From Desulfosarcina alkanivorans (lineage in GTDB: Bacteria > Desulfobacterota > Desulfobacteria > Desulfobacterales > Desulfosarcinaceae): a stretch of 64,000 nt of DNA. Each line of letters opens with the position of its first letter. Within the stretch, counting starts at the first letter, position 1. This document shows positions 43,066 to 52,640 of this stretch, in pieces. The stretch lies in assembly GCF_009688945.1 (NCBI RefSeq), contig NZ_AP021874.1:3038001-3102000 (forward strand). The letters run 5' to 3'. Below the pieces are notes generated by a model. That model searched no databases, was not told where the DNA came from, and saw only the letters and a program-made list of their open reading frames with translations. A program made the translations under genes and the position numbers.

Positions 43066-46000
43066 CTAATCCTCCAGTAGCAGCAGGGGCACCCATGGCA
43101 TGGCTTTCCGGCCGCTTGCGTCGGAAACCCCCGGATCGGTTTCTTCGCTGTCGACCCGGCCATTGTGGTTAGTGTCTTCCTGGCCATCGAGCCAGCCGTC
43201 GCTGTCGGAATCATCGTCCAACGGATCGGTTGTCGTTAACGGATCGAGGTCGGCCTGAAAAACACCGGTGTCGGTGTCATCGGTGATGTCCGCCAGCGTA
43301 TAGCCGGCTTCCGTACCGTCCTGCAGCCCGTCTCCGTCCGTGTCCGCATTGCACGGATCGGTTTCTCCGGCATCCACCGTACCGTTCTGGTTGGCATCCT
43401 CGATCGCGTCCGCGATGCCGTCGTCGTCCGTGTCGGCGTCGTCGGGGTCGGTACAGGAGAAGAGAACGGTAACGGTCTGGTTGCTGTCCATGACCACGGT
43501 ATTGGTTGTGGCGGTGGAATTATCGTCATCGGTCCCGCTCCAGGACATGACGTGATAGCCGGTGTCCGGTGTGGCGGTGAGGGTCACGGTCTCTCCCTCA
43601 TCGTAGGTGCCGGAGGCGGGCGACACCGTGCCGTTTCCACCGGAAACGGTTGCGGTCAGGTCGTATGTCGTGGCCGGAATGCCTTCAAAGCTGACGGTGA
43701 CGGTTTTGGGGCCATTCATGACCACGGTATTGGTTGTGGCGGTGGAATTGTCGTCGCTGGTGCCGCTCCAGGCGGCCACCTGGTAGCCGTCATCCGGTTC
43801 GGCCGTCAGAAGGACCTCCGTACCGTCATAATAGGTGCCGCCGGTAGGGGTGACCGTACCGAAGCCGCCGAAGACCGTGGCCGTCAGGGTATAGGTCGGC
43901 GTGGAAATGAGGGTTTCATAGGCCCCCAGGTCATAGCCCATGCCCTGGGGGCGTTCATTCCCCTCCAGGTCATCGCAGGGGGCCGTCAGACTGTAAGTGG
44001 CATAGGATTCGATGCCCACGTCCAGCAGACCCGACTCCGGGCTGAGATGATAGTCGCTGTCGCCACCGGCAAGGGGATCGCCGTCCGGCCCGTTGTAGTC
44101 TGTAAAATCGGGGCTGACGGCCATGTTGCCGATCTTTTGCGGGGCGCCGGCATTGTGCCAGCTGGCATCGAGCATCGAAAAATTGTTGTAGAGCAGTTTC
44201 AGGTTGTTGAAACTGGAGCCGGCTATCCCGTCGTAATAAACGAATTCAATGTCGCTGTATCCGCCGCCGTCCAGCACATTGCCCATGAAAATCGAGTTCA
44301 TGACGGCGGCGTAGCTGTTGCGGTAGGCCAGATAGAGCCCGGCACCATGGCTGCTGGCCGTGTTGCCGGCGATGGTGCAGTTGATCATGTCCGTGTCGCT
44401 GGCCTCGTCGCTGTAAAGCCCGCCGCCGCTGGCGGCATGATTGTTGGCAATCACGCAATTGGTGATCTCCGGCCGGGCGTAATTGATGCTGCTGTTTTGC
44501 CCGCTGTAGATGCCCCCGCCGTTTTTCGACGCGCTGTTCAGGATGATGGTGCAGCCGCTGATGCGGGCATCGTTGCGCTCGTTGTTGTGAATGCCGCCCC
44601 CGTGGCCGGCCGTGATGTTGCCGCGGATGGTGCAGCCGGTGATCAGCGGTGAAAAACCGGCGTCGTTGTAGATGCCGCCGCCGCCGCCGTCCGTGCTCCG
44701 ACTGGTGGTGTTCCCTGAAATCAGGCAGTCGCTGATGGTCGTGCTGTTGCTGGAGATGGTGTAGATGCCGCCGCCGTTTTCGCCGGCCGTATTGTTCAGG
44801 ATGGTGCAGCCGTTGAGGTTGGTGGTCCGGCTGCAGTATACCCCGCCGCCGCTGCCGGTGGCGCTGCTGTTTTGTATGCTGCTGTTGGCAACGGTGGCCC
44901 CATCGGCGGAAACCAGGATCGCGCCGCCATTTACCGCACTGCCATGGGTAAAGGTGAAACCGTCCACCGTGGCGGCGGCATTCATGTTCATGCAGCGAAC
45001 GGTATCCTGACCGTCGATGACGGTGGGACGGGCCACCCAGTCGCGGCTGTCTCGCTGTATCTCGGTGCCGGCGAAACCGCCGTAGACAAACAGGATCTTG
45101 TCCACGTCGACCTCGGCCGACAGCCCGTAGGTGTGCGACCGGACCCAGATCTCGTCATTTTCAGTGGCCGCATCGATGGCCGCCTGCAGGCTGGCCTTGG
45201 CCGTGGCCCAGGTGGTGCCGTCATTGCCGTCATCGCCGTCAAGCCCGTCCACATAGAAATCGGCGAAGAACACCTGACTGGGATCGTATTCATCGGCGCC
45301 GATATCGACCACTGCAGAGCCGTTGGCATCGCCGTCCAGCTGGCGGGCGTCCCCGTCCACGTCCACGGCCAGCAGGGTCGTCGACGAGGTCCCCTGGTCG
45401 ATGCAGGAGGAACCGGGGCCGATATGGTAGTTGCCGTTGTCCGGATCGATCAGGAGCGGGTCCGTGTAAACCTGGGCGTCACCGAGATAATAGCCGGCAC
45501 AACAATTGTTGCTTCCCTCCGGCCCATCTGTCGACGCATATTTTACCTCCACGTCTGGCCGGCTGCCCCCCGTATTTCCCCAAAAAATGCAGTTGTAGAG
45601 CGCGTGCTTGGTGCCGGTGTACCCCTGTATGTAGAAGGCACCGCCGGAGTATGCGATGTTGCGGGTAAAGGTGCAGTTGATGAAGCGTGCCGAGCCGTTG
45701 TAGGCATTTACCGCGCCTCCGAATGCCAGGGCTGTGTTGTGGGCAAAGACGCAGTTGTTGAAGGTGGGCGTGGCGAACAATACGTAGGCGGCACCACCGC
45801 CGTTGTACCCGACACTTGATGTATCGGATTCCGTCGACTGGTTATGGGTGATCATGCAATTTTGAAAGATTGGCGAACCACCGGAAATCCACATGGCTCC
45901 GGCTCTGTTGGCACTCCCGTTGGTAATCGTCAGCCCGTCCAGGGTTGCCGAGGCACTGACCTGCAGTATCCTGATGGCTCCGCCGCCGTCCAGGATGGTT

Positions 46001-46362
46001 TCATTGGCGGCGAAATTCCGCTGGTCGGCATCGGTTTCGTTGCCGGTGAAACCGCCCAGGACGGCAATGGCTTTGCTCAGATAAATCGTCGAAGACGGCA
46101 GGTAGCGCCCCGCCTGCACCCAGACATCATCACCGGCTGACGCGGCGGCCACCGCCTCGGCCACACCGGCAAAGGCGCCCTCCCAGCTGGTGCCGTCACC
46201 CGACTCGGCGACATCCGAACGCACAAACCAGGTCGCGGCGAAACCGTCGGCACCGGCAGATAAAATGAGGGACACGATCAAGACGGACATAACCGCCGTT
46301 TTCACTGCTGCAGCCATCCTCAACCCAGCGTTTCTTTGGTAGCAGACAACTCGACCTGGCAT
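43066..46362 (-). CDS. Large secreted beta-helix protein with InlB-type and calcium-binding repeats
   Basis: 1098 residues. A signal peptide (about residues 18-43, ending GFAAT) is followed by two parallel beta-helix regions of polymorphic-outer-membrane type, with repeated GG-x-I/Y and N-T-A-x-x-x-GG motifs (about 50-370 and 390-800). Then come two InlB_B-type repeats of about 70 residues (YTLTATVFGGFGTVTP; YDLTATVSGGNGTVSP) and Asp-rich TSP3-like calcium loops (about 990-1085). It ends in the short hydrophobic stretch MPWVPLLLLED. AAGGAG precedes the ATG. It is probably a cell-surface adhesin or polysaccharide-binding protein. Confidence 0.87.
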   Translation of the reverse strand: MPGRVVCYQRNAGLRMAAAVKTAVMSVLIVSLILSAGADGFAATWFVRSDVAESGDGTSWEGAFAGVAEAVAAASAGDDVWVQAGRYLPSSTIYLSKAIAVLGGFTGNETDADQRNFAANETILDGGGAIRILQVSASATLDGLTITNGSANRAGAMWISGGSPIFQNCMITHNQSTESDTSSVGYNGGGAAYVLFATPTFNNCVFAHNTALAFGGAVNAYNGSARFINCTFTRNIAYSGGAFYIQGYTGTKHALYNCIFWGNTGGSRPDVEVKYASTDGPEGSNNCCAGYYLGDAQVYTDPLLIDPDNGNYHIGPGSSCIDQGTSSTTLLAVDVDGDARQLDGDANGSAVVDIGADEYDPSQVFFADFYVDGLDGDDGNDGTTWATAKASLQAAIDAATENDEIWVRSHTYGLSAEVDVDKILFVYGGFAGTEIQRDSRDWVARPTVIDGQDTVRCMNMNAAATVDGFTFTHGSAVNGGAILVSADGATVANSSIQNSSATGSGGGVYCSRTTNLNGCTILNNTAGENGGGIYTISSNSTTISDCLISGNTTSRSTDGGGGGIYNDAGFSPLITGCTIRGNITAGHGGGIHNNERNDARISGCTIILNSASKNGGGIYSGQNSSINYARPEITNCVIANNHAASGGGLYSDEASDTDMINCTIAGNTASSHGAGLYLAYRNSYAAVMNSIFMGNVLDGGGYSDIEFVYYDGIAGSSFNNLKLLYNNFSMLDASWHNAGAPQKIGNMAVSPDFTDYNGPDGDPLAGGDSDYHLSPESGLLDVGIESYATYSLTAPCDDLEGNERPQGMGYDLGAYETLISTPTYTLTATVFGGFGTVTPTGGTYYDGTEVLLTAEPDDGYQVAAWSGTSDDNSTATTNTVVMNGPKTVTVSFEGIPATTYDLTATVSGGNGTVSPASGTYDEGETVTLTATPDTGYHVMSWSGTDDDNSTATTNTVVMDSNQTVTVLFSCTDPDDADTDDDGIADAIEDANQNGTVDAGETDPCNADTDGDGLQDGTEAGYTLADITDDTDTGVFQADLDPLTTTDPLDDDSDSDGWLDGQEDTNHNGRVDSEETDPGVSDASGRKAMPWVPLLLLED

Positions 46363-47149
46363 CGCAATCTCCTTTTAGTTTAGGTTGGCGCCGTGGAACC
46401 GGCATCAGCCGTCTCAAAAACAGGTTGTGGCCCAGGGTCAACGCACGGCCGGGGTTCAACCCGCGGGCATACGCCAATTTAGCGGGGGCATGAAACCCGC
46501 CAACCACGCTGAAATGGTGTCGAAAAACATGTTTGAGACAGCTGTTAAACGAAGGCGATCATGCACAGGGCCACCTCCATGATCGCTGCATATATGTAGG
46601 GCTGAGACACCGGCGCGACGGCCATGCCCGCCATTTCAACAGGTATCGGACGCCGGCACGGGCCGGCGGGAAAACAAAGAGAAGAAGGACCTTGTCCACC
46701 ATCGTCCGGGTGACGGGATGTGCGCACCCCGGCTTGAAACTGAAGATTCGGCCGGTAAGGGAAGGCGCTGGCACAGGGCACCCTGTGTTGGTCGTCTGAA
46801 GGCAGGTGACGGGGAACCGCCACCCGGGGGCGGGACATGTGGCAGACACACAGTGGCTACGAGCGCGCGGCAAGGAATGGTCCTGATCGTTTGAGTTGCT
46901 GAATTCTGCGAAAACCAGATCGAGAATCCTGAAAAAGCAAAAAACATACCAGGATATCAATATTAATTATATACTGCTATTTCTTATAGTTATCACCCTT
47001 CAGAATTTCAGGTAGGTAATAGGGGAAATATTTATTATGAATCCTCGTCAATAATATGAAATTTTTTACCCTTTTGCGCAGGGTCGACCGATGCCATGGA
47101 CATCCACCACTGTGCGCCCCTTGCGCAGCCGAATCCCCCCAGGCGGGGG
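46363..47149. other. Intergenic region of about 790 bases without a supported gene
   Basis: It separates the beta-helix gene from the end of the CODH operon. Overlapping short frames on both strands (46533-46960) disagree with each other and have no ribosome sites or family motifs. 46940-47075 is strongly AT-rich. No RNA gene is recognised. Confidence 0.45.
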
Positions 47150-48400
47150 TTAGGGCATGAAATGCCCGTAGTGCAGGGTGTGGTCGATGATCTGGCGCTT
47201 GACTGCGGTCACGTCCATCCGTTCCCGGATTACGGTGCGGTATAGCCCGGCATTGGTGATGTCGCCCACGAAAACGCCGCCCACCAGCCGGCGGCCGGCC
47301 GCATCGAACACCAGCTTGCGGAAGGTGGTCGCCGTGGCCTTGCGGTGAATTTCATAGTCGCCGCCCGCGGTGTGGACCACCCCCATGGCCACGAAGGGTT
47401 CGTCGGCCACCTGGGTGGCGTTGAGGATGCCGAAGGTGCCGCCGTAGGCCGTTGGGGTACCCGCCATGTTCAGGCCGGCGCAGCGGCCCATCTCCACCGC
47501 ATTGGTCCACAGGGCCGTCATCACCGGCGCCCCGGTAACCGGGTCGCGGGTCACGGCGACATCACCGGCGGCGTATGTTCCCGGCAGGCTGGCAGCCGCG
47601 TAGCGGTCCGCCACGATGCCTCCCGCCACCCGGACCCCGCTGCCGGCCAGAAATTCCACGTTGGGCCGCACGCCCTTGCCGATGCAGACCATCTGGCAGG
47701 CCAGCGTGTGCCCATTGTCCAGGGCCACCCCGGTGACACCGGTGGCGTCGGACACGATCCCGGTGGCCGCCACACCGGTCAGGATGGACAGGCCGGCGGC
47801 GTCCAGGGCCTTGCGGATCAGGGTCGCGTCATCGGGCTCCATGAGTTGGCTGAGCACCTCGGGAGAGTAGACCGCCAGGGTCACCTTGACCCCCCGTTCC
47901 AGCAGGGCGAAGGCGGCTTTGAGGTTCAGCAGCCCGCCGCCCAGCATCACGGCGTGGTCGGTTCGGTCGATGCGCAGGGCCATGCGGCGCGCGTCGGCCA
48001 GGGTCCGCATGGCAAAGACCCCCTCGGCGCGGGTGCCTTCAATGTCAGGCGGCACATGGGGCCGGCTGCCGGTGGCGAAGAGGATCTTTTCATATCCGTG
48101 GCGACTGCCGTCTTCCAGTGCGACGCTGCGGCCGGCGGCATCCACCGAGGCCACCCGCGCACCGGTCCGCACGTGGATGTCCGCCCCGGTGTAGGGGCCG
48201 CAGCCGGCCAGGGTCATTTCACCGGCCTGTTTTTTTCCAGAGACCAGAAACGGAATCAGGGGACGGAAATAGGGTTCATCCGCTTCTTCTGACAACACTG
48301 TGATCACGCCCCGGGGATCCCGCTCACGGATGGCCTGGGCAGCCGCCATACCGGCCGCACTGCCCCCCACGATCACATATCGACTCTGCTGTCGAGCCAT
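47150..48400 (-). CDS. FAD-dependent NAD(P) oxidoreductase of the CODH operon
   Basis: 416 residues. The N-terminal FAD site is VIVGGSAAGMAAA, a second dinucleotide site is VMLGGGLLNLKAAFAL, and the FAD-binding TYAAGDVAV motif follows. This is the NADH oxidase/rubredoxin reductase-like fold (Pyr_redox_2). The ATG at 48400 lies 1 base after the cooF-like stop. The order CODH, CooF-like ferredoxin, FAD oxidoreductase recurs in anaerobes and suggests that electrons from CO reach NAD(P) through this protein. Confidence 0.9.
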   Translation of the reverse strand: MARQQSRYVIVGGSAAGMAAAQAIRERDPRGVITVLSEEADEPYFRPLIPFLVSGKKQAGEMTLAGCGPYTGADIHVRTGARVASVDAAGRSVALEDGSRHGYEKILFATGSRPHVPPDIEGTRAEGVFAMRTLADARRMALRIDRTDHAVMLGGGLLNLKAAFALLERGVKVTLAVYSPEVLSQLMEPDDATLIRKALDAAGLSILTGVAATGIVSDATGVTGVALDNGHTLACQMVCIGKGVRPNVEFLAGSGVRVAGGIVADRYAAASLPGTYAAGDVAVTRDPVTGAPVMTALWTNAVEMGRCAGLNMAGTPTAYGGTFGILNATQVADEPFVAMGVVHTAGGDYEIHRKATATTFRKLVFDAAGRRLVGGVFVGDITNAGLYRTVIRERMDVTAVKRQIIDHTLHYGHFMP

Positions 48401-48401
48401 A

Positions 48402-48908
48402 TCAGCCCCCTTCCGCCTTGAGCAGTTCCCTGGAGGCGTGCTGGCGAACCGTTTCGGAATAGTCGGGCACCGTTTGATAGACCAGCGCACCGGTGGGGCA
48501 GGCGCTGACGCAGGCGGGAATATCCCGGTCCGGGCAGCGGTCGCAGCGATAGGCCTTGTGGGCCTCCAGGTGCCGGCCGATGACCCCGTAGGGGCAGACC
48601 ATCACACAGGTCCAGCAGCCGATGCACTTGTCCGTGTCGGTGCGCACGACCCCGTCGGCATCGCGGTGAATGGCGCCGCTGATACAGGCATGCATGCACG
48701 GCGCGTCCTCGCAGTGCCGGCAGACCAGCGGGACCTTGCGGTCCGGCGCCACCCACTCCACGTATACGCGACTCTTGGGACGCGGGGTTTCCGCGATGGC
48801 GCCGAACAGGGTCTTGCTCGCGGAATGTTCCACTGCACATGCCGTTATACAGGAACGGCACCCCACACAGCGATCCGTCCTGACGAATATTTCCTTGGGC
48901 TGAGACAT
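48402..48908 (-). CDS. cooF: CooF-like 4Fe-4S electron transfer protein
   Basis: 168 residues with four 4Fe-4S motifs of the DMSO reductase B/HycB type: CVGCRSCITAC, CRHCEDAPCMHAC, CIGCWTCVMVCPYGV and CDRCPDRDIPACVSACPTGAL. It takes electrons from the CODH encoded upstream, 18 bp away, and hands them to the FAD oxidoreductase downstream. Cytoplasmic, no signal peptide. Confidence 0.92.
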   Translation of the reverse strand: MSQPKEIFVRTDRCVGCRSCITACAVEHSASKTLFGAIAETPRPKSRVYVEWVAPDRKVPLVCRHCEDAPCMHACISGAIHRDADGVVRTDTDKCIGCWTCVMVCPYGVIGRHLEAHKAYRCDRCPDRDIPACVSACPTGALVYQTVPDYSETVRQHASRELLKAEGG

Positions 48909-48926
48909 GACCTCCTCCTCTTGGTT

Positions 48927-50807
48927 TTAGATGCCCAGCGCTTTGCGCTTTTCATCCATGTGGGCGATCATCAGGCCGGCGCCTTTCACCGGGTCGGTTT
49001 CCACGGCAAAGGCCGCCCCGACCACGTCGTTGGCTGCCTGGGTCAGCACCTCGGTCACCATGGGGCTGCCCAGAACCGGCGGCACCGTTCCCAGAACCGT
49101 GAAAATCCCCGATGAGACCACGTAGGCCCCGATGCTGACGGCCTTCTCGCTCATCCACTCGGGCGCCGCCCCGGCCACCGGCAGGTCGCTGATATCCACG
49201 CCCAGGGCATTGGCCACGGCGGCACAGACCGTCAGGATGCGGCTGATGTCGACGCACGAGCCCATGTGCAGTACGGGCGGCACACCCAGGGCCTGGCAAA
49301 CCCCTTTGAGGCCGCTGCCGGCGTCTTCGGCGGCCTCGGGCAGCATCAACCCCACCTTGGCACAGGCTATGGCGTTGCACCCGGTGGTCACCACCAGGAC
49401 GTCGTTTTTGATCAGCTCGCGCACCAGGCCGACGTGGCCCTCGTCGTGCCTGATCTTGGGGTTGTTGCACCCCACCACCCCGGCAATGCCCCGGATCGCG
49501 CCGGACTTGATGGCATCGAGCAGCGGGTCGAGCGTTCCCCCCAGGGCCTTGATGATGGCCTCGGCGCTGAAGCCGACCATGCAGGCGGTTTTCTCGTCGG
49601 GGATGAAGACCTTTTCAGGGACCCGGTTGGCGTAGTTGTCCAAGGCCGAGCCCACGATCTCCCGGGCGATGGACAGGGCGTCTTCCTCGTTGAACTGCTT
49701 GTGCACGGCCCCCGGAAACTTGGCCTTGGGCGAGGTGGAGATAAACCGGGTGTGGAAACATTCGCACAGGTCGCCCAGGGCCGGCATGATGCACTGCACA
49801 TCCACGATCATGGCGTCCACGGCCCCGGTGATGATGGCCAGTTCCTGCTGCATGAAATTTCCGGCCATGGGAATGCCGTGGCGCATGATGATCTCGTTGC
49901 CCGTGCAGCACATGCCCACCACATTGATGCCTTTGGCGCCGGCGGCTTCGGCCCGGGCCACCAGCGCCGGATCGCCGGCCGCGGCCAGGATCATCTCGGA
50001 CAGCACCGGTTCGTGCCCGTGGGCCACGATGTTGACGTGGTCCGCTTTGAGCACCCCCAGGTTGGCCTCGGAACGCACCGGTTCCGGTGTGCCGAAGAGC
50101 ACGTCTGAAATCTCGGTGGCCACCATGGAACCGCCCCAGCCATCGGCAATGGATGCCTTGAGACCCTGCAGGATCAGGTTGACCGCGTCGTTGTCCACGC
50201 CGATGTGGGTGCGGTGCATGATCTCAACGATCTCCCGGTCGATGCCCCGCGGATCGATGCCCATTTTGTGCCACTGGTCCACCCGTTGTTGCGGCGCCCG
50301 GCGGGTGAACTGCAGGGGCCCCTCCTGTTTTCCGAATTCGGCATACACCGCCCGCGCCAGGTCCAGGGCGATCTCTTCCTTGCTGCGATCCGCGGTAGGG
50401 ATGCCGTATTCTTCGGCCAGGGCGGCCAGCTTGGTTTCATCCCTGATCTCGTATCCGCCGCTCTTGCCCTCGGCGGTCAGCAACAGGGTGTGGGCCAGGT
50501 CGCGGCCGTGATCGGAATGAGCCGCCGCGCCGCCGGCAATCATGCGAATGAGGTTGCGGGCCACGATGATGTCGGCCGTGGCCCCGCAGATGCCCCGCTG
50601 GGGCCCTTCGTCTTCGAAGGGGCTGATCCGGCAGGGGCCCATGTTGCAGTTGCGGCAGCAGACCCCCAGTTCTCCGAAGCCACACTCGGGAAGCATTTTC
50701 TCATAGCGGTCCCAGACCGTCTCCATGCCGAGTTGGTCGGCCCGGTCGAGCATCTGGTGGACCGCCGGGTCAATACTCTTTTCCAGAATCTTGTCATTGA
50801 AAGCCAT
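48927..50807 (-). CDS. cooS: Anaerobic (Ni-Fe) carbon monoxide dehydrogenase, catalytic subunit
   Basis: 626 residues, the normal CooS length. The N-terminal cluster region CGFGELGVCCRNCNMGPCRISPF holds the B- and D-cluster cysteines, followed by GICGATADIIVARNL. The C-cluster region includes NVVGMCCTGNE, GVVGCNN and CIDISRI-like CVDISRIL. It oxidises CO to CO2. GAGGGG precedes the ATG at 50807. There is no acetyl-CoA synthase, cooC maturation factor or Ech hydrogenase in the window, so this is the monofunctional type linked to CooF and an FAD oxidoreductase. Confidence 0.95.
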   Translation of the reverse strand: MAFNDKILEKSIDPAVHQMLDRADQLGMETVWDRYEKMLPECGFGELGVCCRNCNMGPCRISPFEDEGPQRGICGATADIIVARNLIRMIAGGAAAHSDHGRDLAHTLLLTAEGKSGGYEIRDETKLAALAEEYGIPTADRSKEEIALDLARAVYAEFGKQEGPLQFTRRAPQQRVDQWHKMGIDPRGIDREIVEIMHRTHIGVDNDAVNLILQGLKASIADGWGGSMVATEISDVLFGTPEPVRSEANLGVLKADHVNIVAHGHEPVLSEMILAAAGDPALVARAEAAGAKGINVVGMCCTGNEIIMRHGIPMAGNFMQQELAIITGAVDAMIVDVQCIMPALGDLCECFHTRFISTSPKAKFPGAVHKQFNEEDALSIAREIVGSALDNYANRVPEKVFIPDEKTACMVGFSAEAIIKALGGTLDPLLDAIKSGAIRGIAGVVGCNNPKIRHDEGHVGLVRELIKNDVLVVTTGCNAIACAKVGLMLPEAAEDAGSGLKGVCQALGVPPVLHMGSCVDISRILTVCAAVANALGVDISDLPVAGAAPEWMSEKAVSIGAYVVSSGIFTVLGTVPPVLGSPMVTEVLTQAANDVVGAAFAVETDPVKGAGLMIAHMDEKRKALGI

Positions 50808-51506
50808 CGGGTTCCCCTCCTGTATTGATGGAAAAAGCGCCATAAAAAAATTTGTCAGGGCCGTTGCCCTCGGACGGGTGATGCCCGGGACGGAAGCCAC
50901 CGTTCATCATTCCGATGTCGGATCAGGCCCCCCTGCCACCCGCCATCGGTCAGGAACCGGGCAGCGGGCCCGAAAAAAAAGCCGGCTTTTCCCTGGTCGG
51001 GAACACCCGGCTTTTTCTCATCGATGCGATTCGATCGAGTGTCCATAGTCAGAATACAACCTGCCGTTTCAGCCGGCGGCCCGCTTCCCCGTTCGCAGGC
51101 AGATCGGATGAAGTGCTTGTTATGGTCTTATTCTCATAATTTATATAGAAAACCCGTCCCCGGTAAGTCAAGTTTAATCTGGCTGCTTGTTCTGGCCGGA
51201 GACGGGCTTCGGTGCCTGCTGCGGTCGGCTTGGAAAAAGATGACGCGGCCCCGTCATTGCCCGCCCGAACCGGATCGGCGCTGGAATCTCGGGAAACATC
51301 CGACTTGATTGTGCCCTGAGGATCAGGTAGGTGTAGCCGCAGGGTTATCCGTTGAATCCGTCTGGCATCTGTTGCCGCGGCGGCCAGGGGATGAAATGAT
51401 ATATTCTTCCTCACCACCTGCAGTCAATATCAATCCGGCGAAAGGGGCCGGCTGATCCGGCCTGGCCTCGGCATCATGATTTCGCCCGCAACCGTTGGAT
51501 CTTGCC
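50808..51506. other. Intergenic region upstream of cooS with a hairpin
   Basis: About 700 bases between divergent cooS and the fabH-like gene. A terminator-like hairpin lies at 50973-51016 (AAAAAGCCGG with CCGGCTTTTT, A- and T-runs on both sides); it could end transcripts in either direction or act as a leader structure. A minus-strand frame at 51049-51417 has no recognisable features. AT-rich sequence at 51115-51170 may hold promoters. Confidence 0.5.
50973..51016. terminator. Hairpin with A/T-runs between cooS and fabH-like gene
   Basis: AAAAAGCCGG pairs with CCGGCTTTTT around about 21 bases. Both flanks suit an intrinsic terminator. It lies about 170 bases upstream of the cooS start, so if read on the minus strand it may be an attenuator. 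Confidence 0.6.
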
Positions 51507-52517
51507 ATGATGAAACAGTCGATAATCAAAAGCACCGGCAGGTACGTACCCGATCGCCACGTGTCCAATGACGATTTGACCGGCCTGATGGACACCTCGG
51601 ATGAATGGATTCGCCAACGCACGGGGATCGAGGCCAGGTACTGGGTCAACGCGGATGATGCGGTGGGCACGTCGGACCTGGCCCTCGAAGCGTCGAGGAT
51701 CGCACTGGAAAGAGCCGCCTGGCAACCCGCCGATCTGGATCTGATCGTCTTTGCCACCATGACATCGGATGTCTACGTGCCCGGTTCAGGTGTCATCCTG
51801 CAGCACAAACTGGGGGCTGGGAAAGTCCCGGCACTCGACATTCGCCAGCAGTGCACCGGCTTTCTGCATGGACTGGAATTGTGCGATGCATACGTCAAAA
51901 GCGGCAAGGCCCAGCGGATCCTGCTGGTCGGGGCCGAAACCCAGAGCCGGTTTCTGGAACTGAACACGCAGAACCGCGATACCGCCGTCATTTTTGCGGA
52001 CGGTGCCGGCGCGGTCTGCATCCAGGCCCGGGAGGCAGACCAGGCGGCCGGTATTCTGGCCTCGGTCTTTCATGCGGACGGGAAATATGCCGGTGTGCTT
52101 CGGGTGGGGGTGCCCTCCCGGAAAAGCGGTCCGGTCATGAATGCCGAGGTCCAGGCCCGGCAGGAGTATTTCCCTTACATGGACGGAAAGACCGTTTTCA
52201 AACTGGCGGTCACCCGGCTGCCGAAAGTGGCCCGGGAGCTTCTTGACAGGGCCGGCATGCAACTGGCGGATCTCGACATGGTTGTCCCCCATCAGGCCAA
52301 CCTGCGGATCAATGAATCCTTCAGGGAGCGCATGAATATCCCTGTGGAGAAAATGTTCAACAACATTCAGCGCTATGGAAATACAACCGCGGCCACGATT
52401 CCCATTGCGTTTGACGAACTGATGGAAAAAGGGATGCTCGGGTCCGGGGACAATGTGATGTTCATCGGCCTGGGCGCCGGACTCACCTGGGGCGGCGTGA
52501 TTTACCGGCTGCCCTGA
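51507..52517 (+). CDS. fabH: 3-oxoacyl-ACP synthase III (FabH-like)
   Basis: 336 residues with the KAS III triad Cys116 (RQQCTGFL), His262 (VVPHQANLRI) and Asn292 (RYGNTTAATIP). The N-terminal DEWIRQRTGIEARYW motif is also typical. It condenses acyl-CoA with malonyl-ACP to start fatty acids. The gene is isolated from a fab cluster, so it may serve a special start unit or secondary metabolism. ATGs at 51507 and 51510 are equally possible starts. Confidence 0.9.
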   Translation: MMKQSIIKSTGRYVPDRHVSNDDLTGLMDTSDEWIRQRTGIEARYWVNADDAVGTSDLALEASRIALERAAWQPADLDLIVFATMTSDVYVPGSGVILQHKLGAGKVPALDIRQQCTGFLHGLELCDAYVKSGKAQRILLVGAETQSRFLELNTQNRDTAVIFADGAGAVCIQAREADQAAGILASVFHADGKYAGVLRVGVPSRKSGPVMNAEVQARQEYFPYMDGKTVFKLAVTRLPKVARELLDRAGMQLADLDMVVPHQANLRINESFRERMNIPVEKMFNNIQRYGNTTAATIPIAFDELMEKGMLGSGDNVMFIGLGAGLTWGGVIYRLP

Positions 52518-52640
52518 CGTACGAACCCGGCGGTTTAAACCAGGGGACAGGGTCGAAGAAAGGAAAGATGGGAGCCTTCATGTTTCCGCAGGCCGTGCCC
52601 CTGGGACGAGTTGCACCGCCCCCGACCTTAGAGGTGACCG

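Noticed and set aside
46533..46960. Possible small genes between the beta-helix and CODH regions
   Set aside because: Several overlapping frames on both strands exclude each other and none shows a ribosome site, signal peptide or motif.
51049..51417. 122-codon minus-strand frame between cooS and fabH-like gene
   Set aside because: It has no ribosome site, no recognisable domain and ends in a promoter-like AT-rich stretch.
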